Source: Rhytidiadelphus loreus
Lineage: Eukaryota > Streptophyta > Bryopsida > Hypnales > Hylocomiaceae
Assembly: GCA_947034895.1 (NCBI GenBank)
Contig: OX344762.1
Coordinates: forward strand, 33,398,760-33,462,759
DNA: 64,000 bases
Direction: 5' to 3'
Of this stretch, positions 13,061 through 25,100 are shown piece after piece; the stretch's first letter is position 1; every line of letters starts with the position of its first letter. The position numbers and the translations under genes were made by a program. Below the pieces are notes generated by a model. The model saw nothing but the letters and a program-made list of their open reading frames with translations. It ran no database searches and was not told the DNA's origin.

Positions 13061-14841
13061 TGGTATACTATAACTGAGTTGTATTCTCAATCAGTGCTCC
13101 TCTAATTTAATAATTGTTACTACCTTGTAATTATGCTCCACTGTGAAATATGAACGTCCGAACTTTACAAACAAAACGTGAAATGTGAAATTGAAGGATT
13201 TGGAATTGTACATGGAGGTCTCACTTGTTACAATATAGGATGATTTTGAAAGCTCATATCTTCTCAATTTCATTTCATATATCAGTAAAATCGGTGCTAT
13301 ATCTTACATCAACTCGTGAACTCCCAAGATTTGTGCACTTTGTTTATGCGTCTATGTTTTTCAACTGCGAACAGTTCCAAGACCTAAAAGATAACATTGC
13401 TTACAATCTCGTCACTTCCTCAGCGAACAGGTCGGTGTAAACTTCTTTCTTTCAACGGAATTTGATGTCCCCTTCGTTCATATAAAGAAGAGAAGATTGA
13501 AAAAATATTTGGTTCGGGGCTAATATCAGTGATATGTGTATATTATGTTTCATATAATTAATACAGCATTATGACACAATTGTCTGTGAAAAACAATGTC
13601 TGAGTAATTAAGGACTATTTTTGAAGGAGAAGAAATCAAAGAAGCACTTTTCCACCTGGCATAGATAGTTGAACTATTGAAACAATTTATTCTCAATGGC
13701 CTTTGCCTGGTTGAAATCATTCTACTTCTTGTTGAAGAAAGTCAACATTGTATACTATCATTGGTTGTTGGAAGCAAAGAATTAAAGGAAAATTTGGGTA
13801 GATGAATTGATGTACATTAAGTATTAATTGATATTGAAATCTGTTAATACATGTATATGGATATTGAAATATATTATGTATATATTGGTAGTGTAGTATG
13901 TTGTGTATTATATTGCTATAAACATTCATTACAAAGGCGAAATCCAATCATTTTTGTTTTTGGAAGCAACTATTCTAATTAAAAAAAACCTTGACCAAGT
14001 TTGTGATCAATTCTTATTCAATCATATTTCTATACAAATATATGCAACAATAATAATAATAATAACTATATATATATTGAATGAATTGATGATAAAATCA
14101 AACATAATAATTTTAAACCTTATTATAATTCAAATATGAGATCTACAATGCTTATTTCTTATTGACAAATATAGTTGTATTTTACAATATATTCGCAAAA
14201 TAATGTATTAGTAATATCTATTCTATAAAATAGAATATTTTATATTATTTGTATGCATTTTGTAATATAAGATATTATAAATTGCAATATAGTATTTTAT
14301 GTATATAATTGAAAATAATATTTTAAATATTGATTTTTTAATATAAATAGAAAAAAAAATATTAATTTGTCATTCATTCAAAATATAGATTTCAAAAGTC
14401 ATCATAAAATTGTCAAAAAGATTTTTTTTTAATAAACTTAAAATAAAATTGAAGAACAAACAAACTACATGTAAATACTTTTAATGGATGTCATAAAATG
14501 TTTAATAAATTTCTAATTGATGTTTGTAATTATTTAGTTTTTTGAAAGCAAATTCTAAAATTTTATCTTTATAGTGGTTACATCAATGATAAAGAAGTTC
14601 TAATAAGTATAAATATGTTTTTATTATTAATTTTATGAATATTATAATCTATAATATTTACAATTTGGATTTTGTAGAGTCATTTATGAAAATAAGAAAA
14701 AATTCAAAATAGATATCTATAAAGATTTTTAGATTTCTTTTAAGACATAAGGCTAAAGATATTGTATTATTTTTTTGTTGAATTTCTTGGTATTTTAAAT
14801 TTTGAGTTTTAAAAACTCATACAAAAAAGTTGGTATATTTT
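13061..14841. other. AT-rich intergenic DNA
   Basis: Highly AT-rich with many homopolymer and TA-rich runs. No coding exon, RNA gene or transposon end was seen. It forms the left target flank of the Copia insertion and ends in the duplicated CAATT (14842-14846). Confidence 0.5.
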
Positions 14842-14846
14842 CAATT

Positions 14847-15181
14847 TGATAACACTTAGTCAGATCTCTCGTTGACTTGTGTAATCGATCTAGCCTTGAT
14901 GCTCTAACAAATGTGGACACTCGCACTTTCTCTTCGTGGAGAAAGCTGCCTACGTACCTCGGTGAAAGCACACACACTATCTTTCCAAGGATCAGAGTGT
15001 ACTATAACGTAGTTCTTGCCGGTTGGAGCGAATCGTCTCCCAAGGGTCCCGATCCCGATCCGTAACGACGGTTGATCTGAAACGGCATTGCTATAGTAGA
15101 CCGTGGACTGTTCACGACTATGGACGGAACAGTACGATGACTGTTCACAGACAGTACACCGTAGCCAAGCATGTCTCGACA
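14847..15181 (-). repeat. 3' LTR of the Copia element
   Basis: 335 bp, TG...CA on either strand, identical by eye to 20014-20348. The adjacent polypurine tract at 15182-15192 marks this as the 3' LTR. Confidence 0.95.
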
Positions 15182-15275
15182 CTCCCCCGCTTGGCAGAGG
15201 TGGGTGTCGCGTCGTGCCCTTGAGTTCTTTTAACCTAGAAAAACTTTGTATCTCTTCATCGAGGTCCTATCGCTT

Positions 15276-18200
15276 CTATGGTCTCGATTGTTTCTTCTCT
15301 TGTCGAACTTCGGCGAGCGAACGCATCTTCATCGACTTCATATGCTTCCAATGAGCTGCTGAAGGTAATGTCTTCGTAAACAAATCAGCTACATTTTCAG
15401 CAGAAGTGATCTTTTCGATCGAGATAGTTCCATTTTCTGACTGCTCAGCGGCATAAAATATTTTCGGGGACAAATGTTTCGTATTTTCCGATTTTATGAA
15501 GCCTGCCGACATCTGATGCCGGCAGGCATCATTGTCTTCGAATATTTGCATCGGTTTGTCGGGAGTTTCAAAATTCGCTAATTCCTTCAAGCTGTGTGAC
15601 ATGTTGCGAAGCCAAACGACTTCTTTCGTTGTATCGTACAACGCGATGAGTTCTGAGTGATTCGACGACGTGGCAACCGTGGGCTGCAACTTTGAGCTCC
15701 AGGAAATGGCCGTGCCTCCCATTGTAAACATATAGCCGGACTGCGACCTGCCTTTCTCCGGGGCAGAAAGGTAACCGGCGTCTGCATAACCCTGGATTGG
15801 TGCGAAGGTTCTTTCGAATAGAAGACCATAGTCCCTTGTTCCATTTAAATAGCGAAGCATATGTTTGACACCACGCCAGTGTCGCTTTGTGGGTTCCGCG
15901 CTTTGTCTTGACAATAAGTGAGTCGAAAATTTGATGTCGGGCCTCACATTGATGGCTAGCCACGACATGGACATAACAGCGGTAATATATGGATACTCCG
16001 AAGGGAGTATGTCCTCATCAGTTCTTAGCGGGCCATACTCATCTTGATCTGGATGTAGGGTTCGGACTATAAGGGGAGTAGACACTGCATGTGCTTCTTT
16101 CATTGAAAATTTGTCCAAAAGTTTGTTCGTGTAAGAAGTCATGTGCATGAAAACTGAGCCATCTTGGAAGTGCTCAAGTTCGATGCCTAAGCATCGCGGT
16201 GTCCTCCCGTAGTCCTTAACTCTATATTTATGTTTCATCAGGTCGACGGTTTTCTCCACTGCTTGTCGTGATCCGAAGATATTCAAGTCATTGACGTAAA
16301 TGGCGATAAGAACGATGTGTGGACCTCGGCGGTTCACGAACACACAAGGTGTGTATTTACTTGCTTTGAATCCTTGTTCTAAGAGGTAATCAGTCAAGTT
16401 TTGGTACCACAGTCTTCCCGACTGTTTAAGACCGTATATAGCTTTGTGAATTCGGATTACCTGATTAGATTCTCTTTTCCTCTTTCTGAGGTGGGAAACC
16501 ACGTTCCTTGCATTTGCAAGAGCTGAGGAGGGGGCAAACGTCACACGTTTATGTCCCCATTTCAGCTCCTTGCACTTTGCGTCCATGTCCCGAATTCCTA
16601 GTCTCTGGGTCTGTCCCGAGTTCTTCGTGGGCTGGACTGAGGTTCTTTCCTCTGAGTTAGTGGAGTCTACCCCTTCGGGTATCTCCATGTATAACTCCTT
16701 GTCAAGCTTTCCATATAGATAGGCCGTCACTATGTCTAAAAGCCGAAACATAAGGTTTTTCTGCACCGCCAGAGCGATGAGGAAACGAAAGGTAGTTATG
16801 TCCATCACAGGACTGTAAGTAAACTCATAGTCTACACCAAACTGCTGAGTAAAATCCTTTGCAACGAGACAAGCCTTATAGCGAATCGTTCTTCCCTCAG
16901 CATCTTTCTTTTTAGCAAAAACCCACTTAGAGCGAATCGGTTTCATATCATGCGTTCTAGGCTGTGGAACTCCAAATACTTTCCTTTCAGCCATAGACGT
17001 CATTTCATCTTGCATTGCGCGTTTCCAGTGAGGCCATTCTGATGATCGCTTTGCTTGTGGTACTGTTTTTGGTATTTCAGCCTGATCTAGAATAGCATTA
17101 ACGGTCTGCAGCATAAAAACCTCATCTCGACAGATGGTCCGTCTGTCCCAGACGTGACCAGTAAAAGCTACATCAGTGGCTTCTTCAAAACTAGGTTGGT
17201 GAGTTGTGTCGCCCCCTGAACTCTGTGGTACTCCCCCTGAACTCTGGGGTACTCCTACTGGCATCTTTGGTTTATTTTTCGATCCCAAAGGACGTCCTCT
17301 TTTACGACGAATCTGTGAGACATTAGCTGGGTTCTTGTCTGGCACGATTCGGGCTGGTGTATATTGGACTTGGGTATATGGAGTTTTTACTATGTCAGAG
17401 GTGTCCGCGAATGCATCGGGGAGCCTTCGTGCTAACTCACGCAACCTCAGGATTCGAAGTACTTCCCCATCGCAGCGAGAGCCTCTGTAATCATCAACTA
17501 TGTCGGATTTCCAATTAATTTCAAGAGCCGTTGCTGATCTTTCTTCTTTTGTCTCCATTGATGGGAAGCATTTCTCGTCAAAGTGGCAGTCTTGGAATCT
17601 CGCCCGAAAGAGATCCCCTGTTTTCGGTTCTATATACTTTATCAATGAATTTCCTACATTGCCGACGTAAATACCTTGTTTCCTCTGGGGTCCCATTTTT
17701 TTTCTCTTCGTGGGATCTAAGGGCACCTCTACTACACAACCAAATTTTCGTAAGTGCTTAATATCAGGTGCATTGCCAGTTGCTAATTGATATGGGCTGA
17801 CTTTGCTGCCTGCACATGGGCGAAACCTGATCAAATCGGCGGCATGTAATACCGCGTGGCCCCATGCCGTCAGGGGTAAGTTGCACTTAAGCAGTAAAGG
17901 ACATGCAATCCATTATATTCTTTTAATCAGGCTTTCGGCAAGCCCATTCTGAAAATGAATCTCCGCTAGTGCAACTTCTAGATTTATGCCCTGTGCGGAA
18001 CAATAGTCTTGGAATATCTTAGAAGTGAACTCGCCTGCCCCGTCCACTCTAATGTCTTTCACGCTATTTTCTGGGAACCTGACTTGCATCCTGATAAGTT
18101 GTATAAGTAGTTTTGCAAATGCATGGTTTCTGGTGGATAATAGATTGATCTCACTCCACCTAGATGTGGAGTCTATCATCACCATGAAGTACCTAAATGG

Positions 18201-19931
18201 TCCTGATGGTGGTGAGATGGGGCCACATATGTCTACTTGAATGCGATGAAGAAAAGGCTGTAGTTCCTTATCTCTTATTTCTTTAGCAGGTCGTAAGATC
18301 AGCTTGCCTCGCGAACATGCCAAACATGATTCGGGTAGTTTTGATGAGATCTTTATATTTCCTGCTGCTGACTTTAAGGTATTCTTCAGCATTCGGGTAG
18401 ATGGGTGGCCCAGACAGTCATGCCAGAGCCTGACATCGTCTGCTATCTCACTTGTAAGTGCTATGAATTCGTGTGTTGTGATCTCAAATTCGATGAGGCC
18501 GTTTGCTGTATAATAGAACTTCTCAACACAGTCACCGTGTTCATTGGTAAGGGTTTTGAATCTGCGGCCTTCCTTAAAGATATGAGTACTTATCTCGTAT
18601 CCGCTGTTTGATACATTGTTTTCACAGAGGACCTGTCTTCTTGCAGTGGGAATAAGAAGAGCTCGTTCGGCATATATTCGTGAGCCGCCAGGTAGCACAA
18701 ACGTAGCAGGTCCTGATCCCCGCACTGCTAGATTCAAACCGCTCATCGATGCAATCTTGTAATTTTCTGATTGCATTTTCGTGAAGTACTTGTCACTTTT
18801 AATGACTGTAATCGTGGCTCCTGAGTCTAGTATCATCGTAGATTGTTCTATGTCCTGAGATTCATCCATGACAGCATTCGTTTCATCATATTGTGTCTGG
18901 TCCAGATAATTGTATTCATCGTCATTTTCAGTGCGCTGTTTTTTATTTTTATCGTTGTTTTTGTTGTCCTTCCTGGTACCTCTCCAGGGTGACAAATTAT
19001 TATTTTTTCTGTATTTATCGACAACGTCATCTGGAGTCCGACAATCACGAGCAAAGTGTCGTTTCTTCCCGCATCTGAAACACTTCCCAGAGGTTCGTGC
19101 TTTGCTCTTTTTTGTATTGGTGTTTTTGTCTTGTTTACCAGGATTCGCTGATTTTCGAGCCCCTTTTACCTGTTGCTTCCACGGTTTTCTTCTCCTGTTT
19201 GGGTCTTGTTGTTCGTCTCTTGTATAGTTAAGTTCTGGAATTGCGGTTGTCCCAACAGGTCTCTGTTTTGCCAATTCCTTTGCAACATTATTAAATTTTT
19301 CGTTTTCAGCCAAGTAGATAAATAAGTCTCGTGAATTCTTGTATTCTCGTGCCAGTAATGATTCCCTGAGTCCCATTCTTTCTGGCCCCATCGTAGATAG
19401 TGTCTTAAAGATTATATCTGCCTCAGTTACTGGCCTTTTGCAGTAAGCTAATTTTGCTGTAATTTTAAATAAGGCTGATTTATAGTTGTCAAGTAAGTCG
19501 AAATCCATATGACGAAGACTCAACCATGCTTGCCATGTCTCAGGGTATGTAATTTCTCGCATGGCTTCGAAACGAGCTGTGATTTCTTCCCACAAATCGT
19601 ATGGTGTATCGTGGTGGTACATTTGGAGGGCGAGGTCATCTTTAAGTCTTAGACGGATGGCAAGTGTTGCAGTATCTCTTTGCATTTGATTATAATCTAT
19701 TGCCGACTTTCCAAAAGTTAATGTAGCATCGGCTTCTCTTGCCTTCATCCGTTGTTCTTCTTCGATGGGAGTAGGTGGACGGACAATTGTGGATTCGAGC
19801 CCTTTACTTGAAAGGTATTGTTTCATATTTGTCATCCACATGATATAATTTGTACCGTCCTCTTCTAGTGGTCTGAAACCTGGTTCCGCTGGTATCGCTG
19901 GACGAGAGCCTGTATCTGTTTGTAGTGCCAT
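15276..19931 (-). pseudogene. Copia Gag-Pol polyprotein with one in-frame stop
   Basis: The reading frame starts at ATG 19931 (MALQTDTGSRP). An upstream in-frame extension reaching into the LTR is probably fortuitous. From this ATG, a CCHC zinc knuckle (CFRCGKKRHFARDC) is at residues 284-297 and the protease DSGAT at 369-373. The integrase HHCC motif follows, then D, D and E catalytic residues at 567, 630 and 666. Six residues after that E, a TAA stop (17915-17913) interrupts the frame. The same frame continues without any shift to 15276, encoding reverse transcriptase (ending AIYGLKQSGRLWY and YVND) and RNase H (EDND, HSELIALYD). One substitution therefore separates it from a continuous frame. 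The RT active site reads YVND where the family has YVDD. It is probably non-autonomous. Confidence 0.93.
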
Positions 19932-20013
19932 GGCTCTTCTTCGATTATGGTTTCTGTGGAAGCGTTCGTGTTGTCCTTTCTCGCTCAGCTTTTCATAAGC
20001 AGTGCTGATAACG

Positions 20014-20348
20014 TGATAACACTTAGTCAGATCTCTCGTTGACTTGTGTAATCGATCTAGCCTTGATGCTCTAACAAATGTGGACACTCGCACTTTCTCT
20101 TCGTGGAGAAAGCTGCCTACGTACCTCGGTGAAAGCACACACACTATCTTTCCAAGGATCAGAGTGTACTATAACGTAGTTCTTGCCGGTTGGAGCGAAT
20201 CGTCTCCCAAGGGTCCCGATCCCGATCCGTAACGACGGTTGATCTGAAACGGCATTGCTATAGTAGACCGTGGACTGTTCACGACTATGGACGGAACAGT
20301 ACGATGACTGTTCACAGACAGTACACCGTAGCCAAGCATGTCTCGACA
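20014..20348 (-). repeat. 5' LTR of the Copia element
   Basis: 335 bp, same sequence as the other LTR. It carries the promoter end for a minus-strand transcript. The Gag start codon follows about 80 bp inside the internal region. Confidence 0.95.
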
Positions 20349-20353
20349 CAATT

Positions 20354-21640
20354 ATATTACTCTATCTAAATCAACCCAATTATTCTACAATAGAATTTAT
20401 TACTATGGATTGGGTCTAAAATAGAGTTATTGAGAGAAGTTTTTCTTACTACATTGGTATATTTTATAATATAACACAATATTCATTAGCAATTCAAGAC
20501 TTTACATTTCATGGATGACATTTTGTTTATTGAATACCTTATTAAAGTAATTACTATATGTAGCAATGAAATTTGTTTTGCAAATTGGCATTGGATTTGT
20601 CACCTTTGTGGAATGCAAATTTCAACTATTTAATGTTATATATTCAACAAAATGAATCTAAGTTGAATATTCTTTTATTTCTCACGTATCAATAGATATT
20701 CTACAATCTTCTTTAAAATATATGAGTTTTTTAAATGGAAAATGGAAAAATACAATAAAATAAAATTTAGATAATATTCTAGAAGGAATTTTGAAATTTT
20801 CCCCTTTTGTGATGCTAAAATTCAACTTTACAATATTGTTTAAGTGAAGCCCATGTAAAGGCAACAAAAATAAAATAATTGTGTTAGTATGTATTGTATT
20901 GGCCTTTAAAACCTTCTCATTTAAAAAAAATAAGGATATCTAATTTGCCTAGTGACTCCTTAATATTAAAAATATTATATTTTACAATATTTTAGGAGAG
21001 AATTGTATTTTATGTTGTATGCACTATATAACAAAATAGTCTTTGCCTGTCTTTAATTCTACAGCTTATGCATAAGAAGAATTCTCGATTTATGAATAAC
21101 ATCAGTCCTTCATCAACAACCTTAGCAATATAAGATGTTCAGATACAATTAGCAATTGGATTAGCATGTAAAATTGATAACATTAATTTGAGTCTTTGTG
21201 GTAATTTCTACTTATGCCAAAATGATTTGGAACAACCAATTTGATAAGTAGTTTTTACCAATTCATATGCATTGCTTGCGTATAAAGATTATTGAGCTCT
21301 AGTTAAAAAATCTAAGTTTGTATTCATTTTTATACACAATTGAGATTATATCTATTAAATTCAATTTTCACTTTCATTTTTTACTTCATTTGTAACTTCT
21401 TATATGTGAATGCATTTTATAATCAATTGAAATACATCCTACCATGTAACTTTATTCTCAAATGGTAGAATTTTTTATTTTATTGTTGTTGTCAATGTTC
21501 CATTAATGTCAATCTCATTAAATTGGTGTTATCCTTACAACCAAAAATTATAACATATATCTTCACAAAGTCTGATTTTAGGCCATAAACTAGGACATGC
21601 ATAGATTTTGGATTCAAGTTGTGTGTCTTGAGCTGGGCCA
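20354..21640. other. AT-rich intergenic DNA right of the Copia element
   Basis: Continuation of the AT-rich target DNA. No gene, RNA or delimited transposon recognised. Confidence 0.45.
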
Positions 21641-22200
21641 AAGTAATGGAATATTGCCAATTTAATGAAATTGCTATTATACTCCTTCCTAAAAATTTAG
21701 AAAAGTATCCAGATTATAGATTGTATCAAATACTTCAATTCAATTGGAAGTCCTATCATAATTTGCACAACATACACCATTTGGAGTATTATTGAAAGAC
21801 ACCCTACCTATTTAGTTCAAGAATGTAGTATAAAAGATGTTGACTTGGTGTCGAGGACATAACTTTCTTGACTAGTGTTGTGAAGTCCCATTGCTATTTA
21901 TTCTTTTCCAAAATCTAAACCCTTGTGTTTAGTGTATAGATTATATTGAATACTTTCGTTGAATTGAAAGTCTTACCATAAATTGTGAAGCATAAAACAT
22001 TAGGAAAAGAAACAATCTATATAATTCAAGAATGAAGTGTTGATTTTGAGTGTTATTGTCAAAATTCCATTGCTAAAGTAATCTTTTTCAAAAATTTAAG
22101 ACTTAGTAGTGAGCTTGTAAATTGTACTATATGCTTCAATTCAATTTTTTCTATAAATTGCATAAAATATTCATTTGAAGTACCACTAAAGATGGACATC
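21640..22200. repeat. Degenerate tandem repeat, about three units of ~170-230 bp
   Basis: Related blocks start near 21712, 21941 and 22110. Each carries a variant of TAGATTGTATCAAATACTTC followed by TTGAATTGGAAGTCTTACCATAAATTG and later a CAACCTATTTAG-like tail. Divergence between units is high, suggesting an old local duplication. No coding content. Confidence 0.5.
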
Positions 22201-22329
22201 CAACCTATTTAGAGCAAATTTTCATGCTGCCTTGGAATCAAAAAAGAATTTTGAATTTCTCAGAGTAGAAAATGCCTTTTTTGATTTCCATGATGTTTTC
22301 ACCACTTTTATATGAGTAGGGAAAAACTA

Positions 22330-22920
22330 CATTTGAGTAGTAGCTTTATTTGGCTGTCAAACTCAACCCCTCATCGTCTAGGGGGACCAAAAGTCTCCTC
22401 ACATAGTTTCAAGTCCAATTCAAAGTGCTATAACTTTTGCATCTGATGTTCAAATTCAATCAAACTTATTGGAAAATTTGCTCTCTCTTTCTCTCTCTTC
22501 TATTTTATATGGTAAAATTTACAGATCAATCCAAGATAAACTAATTTCTTGGAAGCCAATTGAAGTTCACAAGTCCAATTTGAGTTTACCAAACTGTATT
22601 TGAAGGTTGCAACTTCAAGGACTTGTATCTCTTTTATCCACTGTTTATTTTCAATAAAATTTGTTTTTTTATGTTGCCCTTGAAGTCTAGTTATTGTGGT
22701 AAAATTATCATGTCAATCCAAGTTGTTTTGAATGTTTGGGAGGGATTCAAAGTTAAAATCTCGACATGTTTGGATTATAGTGAACTTTGGTGGCTTGTTT
22801 TTTCTTCATACAATGTCAGTATCCAATATTTTTTTTAGAAAGTTGCGCATACTAATCAAGTTTATGTGGATAAAATTTCATATCAATCCAAGAAGTTATG
22901 AGTGACTAAGAAGCATTTTA
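22330..22920. repeat. Degenerate tandem repeat, about three units of ~175-185 bp
   Basis: The block GGTAAAATTTACAGATCAATCC recurs in diverged form near 22512, 22697 and 22868, embedded in otherwise similar AT-rich sequence. This is an old tandem duplication without coding potential. Confidence 0.45.
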
Positions 22921-23655
22921 TTAGAAGGAGGTTTAGCCTTAGATGTTTTTTTTGCAACTTTTCTTGGTATTTTATTGACATTTGAAAGCCATTTTACAAA
23001 CACCATGAGTCAATTCAATGTATTTGTATGCTAGTTTTGAATCACTTTTTAGATTAAAGTTTTTTCATTTGAATAGGTTCAGAAATCGAATTTCACCTCC
23101 AAATGTGTGCTAGGAAAATTTCAGCATCCTTTTTCAACACTAAAATATTATAATCTTGCAATCTATTCGGTCAAATGACTCCAAATTTGATTTACGTGGT
23201 CTACAATATGTACACTACAAGATTGTACAATTGAGATCTCTATAACTTAGTGAAATATAGATCTATAACTCTTCAAAAGCAATGATGTTTTTGAACTCAA
23301 ACAAGCCTTAGGCGTCTAGGTGGTGAGGAATTAAAGCAATCCAAAAGTTCAAGTCCATATTGTAAAATAGTCTACCAAAAATTGACAATAAGCTCTCTTA
23401 GATCTTTAGGTTTTGGTTGTGTCCATCTTGTGTCATCACTATTTAGTTCTAGTTTTTTTGTGTCATCACGTTGCATTTTGGTTCAAATGTAGGTGACTAG
23501 CATTTTGGGCATCCCTTTAATCGATTCAAAACCTTTGGCAGGTTGAGGCAAAATCAAATTTGTAAAGATTGAATATCCAAATGTTGTTGAAAACCTAGTA
23601 CATGTACTTGATCTACAGGAATCCATGAGTCATTGAATACTATATTCAATCTTCC
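22921..23655. other. AT-rich intergenic DNA
   Basis: No gene or delimited element seen. Confidence 0.4.
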
Positions 23656-23659
23656 ATTT

Positions 23660-23954
23660 GGGTCAAATCTCACTCAAATGGACCAAAAAAGGGGTCAGAC
23701 ACATTGAAATCTGCAATGTATCTTCTTTATAGCTATTGTTTTTTAATGCTAATCTATTAAATTTAGTCATTTTAGTCCTTTTCCATTAGTAGTTCAAGGC
23801 ATGTTAAGACTAATATTTTTCTATTCACAAAAAAATCTAATCTTCTTTACTAAAGTTCAAATTGAAGTTCAGATATCAACCTGTCGGGTTTTTCAATGGT
23901 AGAAAAGGGGTTTAATTTCTAATGAATAATAATGTGATGAAATTAAAAAAAATC

Positions 23955-24001
<47 letters not shown>

Positions 24002-24599
24002 TATGATAGAGTAGAAAAGGAATCATTTGCTACAATTTAAATATTTTTTCATTTTCTATAATATTTAGAAGTAAAAACATTTGAACGTCTTTTTCAATAG
24101 AAAAACTAGTTCAAATGATGATTGTGATAAAATAAAAAGTGTTTATATTATTTACATAAAGGTCCCTATGAAATCAATTTTTGAAACTGAATGTTTAATT
24201 ATTTTTAAAGATTAAATCAAGAATGTGTCAAAAATCAATAAATTGATTAGAAAATTATACTATTTTTAGTCCAAAATTCAATCACTAGAAATTCTTTTTC
24301 ATAATTGTATATTTTAAAAGATTAAAAAATTAGGATAAAAAAATCTATTTAAAGTACTATAATATAACAAAGACACTAAATTTAGCTTTAAAATTGGTGA
24401 TTTACAACTTTTAAAAGATTTTTTTTATGAAATTTTTTCTTCATCCCTTTAAGACAATGCATTTCTATACTATTCATCAATAAATTTTTAAAAATAATAA
24501 CAACATCAAAGTAATTGAGACCTTCAAAAGTTTAAAAAAGGAGTCAAGTCCTGTCCTTACAAAGTAATCCCAATGGTACCTTTGAGTGTGGTTTGACCC
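23660..24599. mobile_element. 940-bp TIR element with 4-bp TSD ATTT (copy 1)
   Basis: It begins GGGTCAAATCTCACTCAAA and ends TTTGAGTGTGGTTTGACCC, imperfect inverted repeats of 19 bases. Flanks are ATTT at 23656-23659 and 24600-24603. A second copy at 43248-44157 is nearly identical and starts and stops at exactly the same bases, flanked by its own 4-bp duplication CACA. That proves these borders. An (AT)n run at 23961-23998 is expanded here and short in the other copy, explaining most of the 30-bp length difference. There is no coding frame. A 4-bp duplication does not fit hAT, Mutator, CACTA or Harbinger; Sola-like elements use 4 bp, but assignment is open. Confidence 0.88.
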
Positions 24600-24603
24600 A
24601 TTT

Positions 24604-25100
24604 GCAATAACCAAAAATTGCCCTTGTGTTCAATGCTTGGATATATCAAAGCATAGGCTTTGTCCTTTGGACAAAGACTATGGCAACGAGTTGAATCGAC
24701 TTTGGTTAGTGAAGCTTTCCAAATGATATCTACTTCCCCATTCACATTGTGGGATGATGCGATCCAGAGTTATATTATGGAGTGGTTTGTTGGACTAGTG
24801 GAATAGGGGATGTGGGATCTAGCTCGGTGGACCTCTGATGTTCTTGCTTGCAGTGTAGGATTGTAGAGCTTCAATGGTGAGAACTTGTGGATGTCGCCAT
24901 TGGCAACTCAGTTGGCAGTAAAATCAATTTCCTTCGGATTTTAGAAGCATTCTTAAGCTTGATTTGTATCTATTCTTTAGTGCTCCAGTTGTCTTTGAGA
25001 TTAAGGAATTGAGGTGCGTCAAAATATTCTTATTCCTTGGGGGTTGACAATTTGCATGTCAAAATGTAGACTTGTTGCTATAAAATTGTGTTTCTTGTAG
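24604..25100. other. Unassigned sequence upstream of the RUVBL2 fragment
   Basis: Less AT-rich than its surroundings. On the minus strand 24557-24745 is open, but the protein is not recognised and part of it lies in the neighbouring transposon. The sequence just before 25100 (TTGTGTTTCTTGTAG) looks like an intron end for the pseudogene. Upstream exons of that gene could not be identified with confidence. Confidence 0.35.

Larger units (their letters stand above)
14847..20348 (-). mobile_element. Full-length Ty1-copia LTR retrotransposon, TSD CAATT
   Basis: The 5502-bp element has 335-bp LTRs at 14847-15181 and 20014-20348 that look identical base for base. It begins TG and ends CA and is flanked by perfect 5-bp duplications CAATT at 14842-14846 and 20349-20353. 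It runs on the minus strand, so the right LTR is the 5' LTR. A G-rich polypurine tract (AAGCGGGGGAG on the minus strand, 15182-15192) abuts the 3' LTR. The primer-binding site is not the standard TGGTATCAGAG; the minus strand just inside the 5' LTR reads CGTTATCAGCACTGC, which shares only TATCAG. Domain order (Gag, protease, integrase, RT, RNase H) defines Copia. Identical LTRs imply a very recent insertion. Confidence 0.97.

Noticed and set aside
14904..15182. 92-codon minus-strand frame in the Copia LTR (repeated at 20071-20349)
   Set aside because: It lies wholly within the LTR, is present in both copies because the LTRs are the same, and has no recognisable domain.
19985..20013. Standard initiator-methionine tRNA primer-binding site
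   Set aside because: Only TATCAG is shared with the usual TGGTATCAGAG, so the primer cannot be assigned.
19932..20144. N-terminal extension of Gag into the 5' LTR
   Set aside because: The open frame continues upstream by chance. The internal ATG at 19931 lies after the LTR and starts a typical Gag N-terminus.
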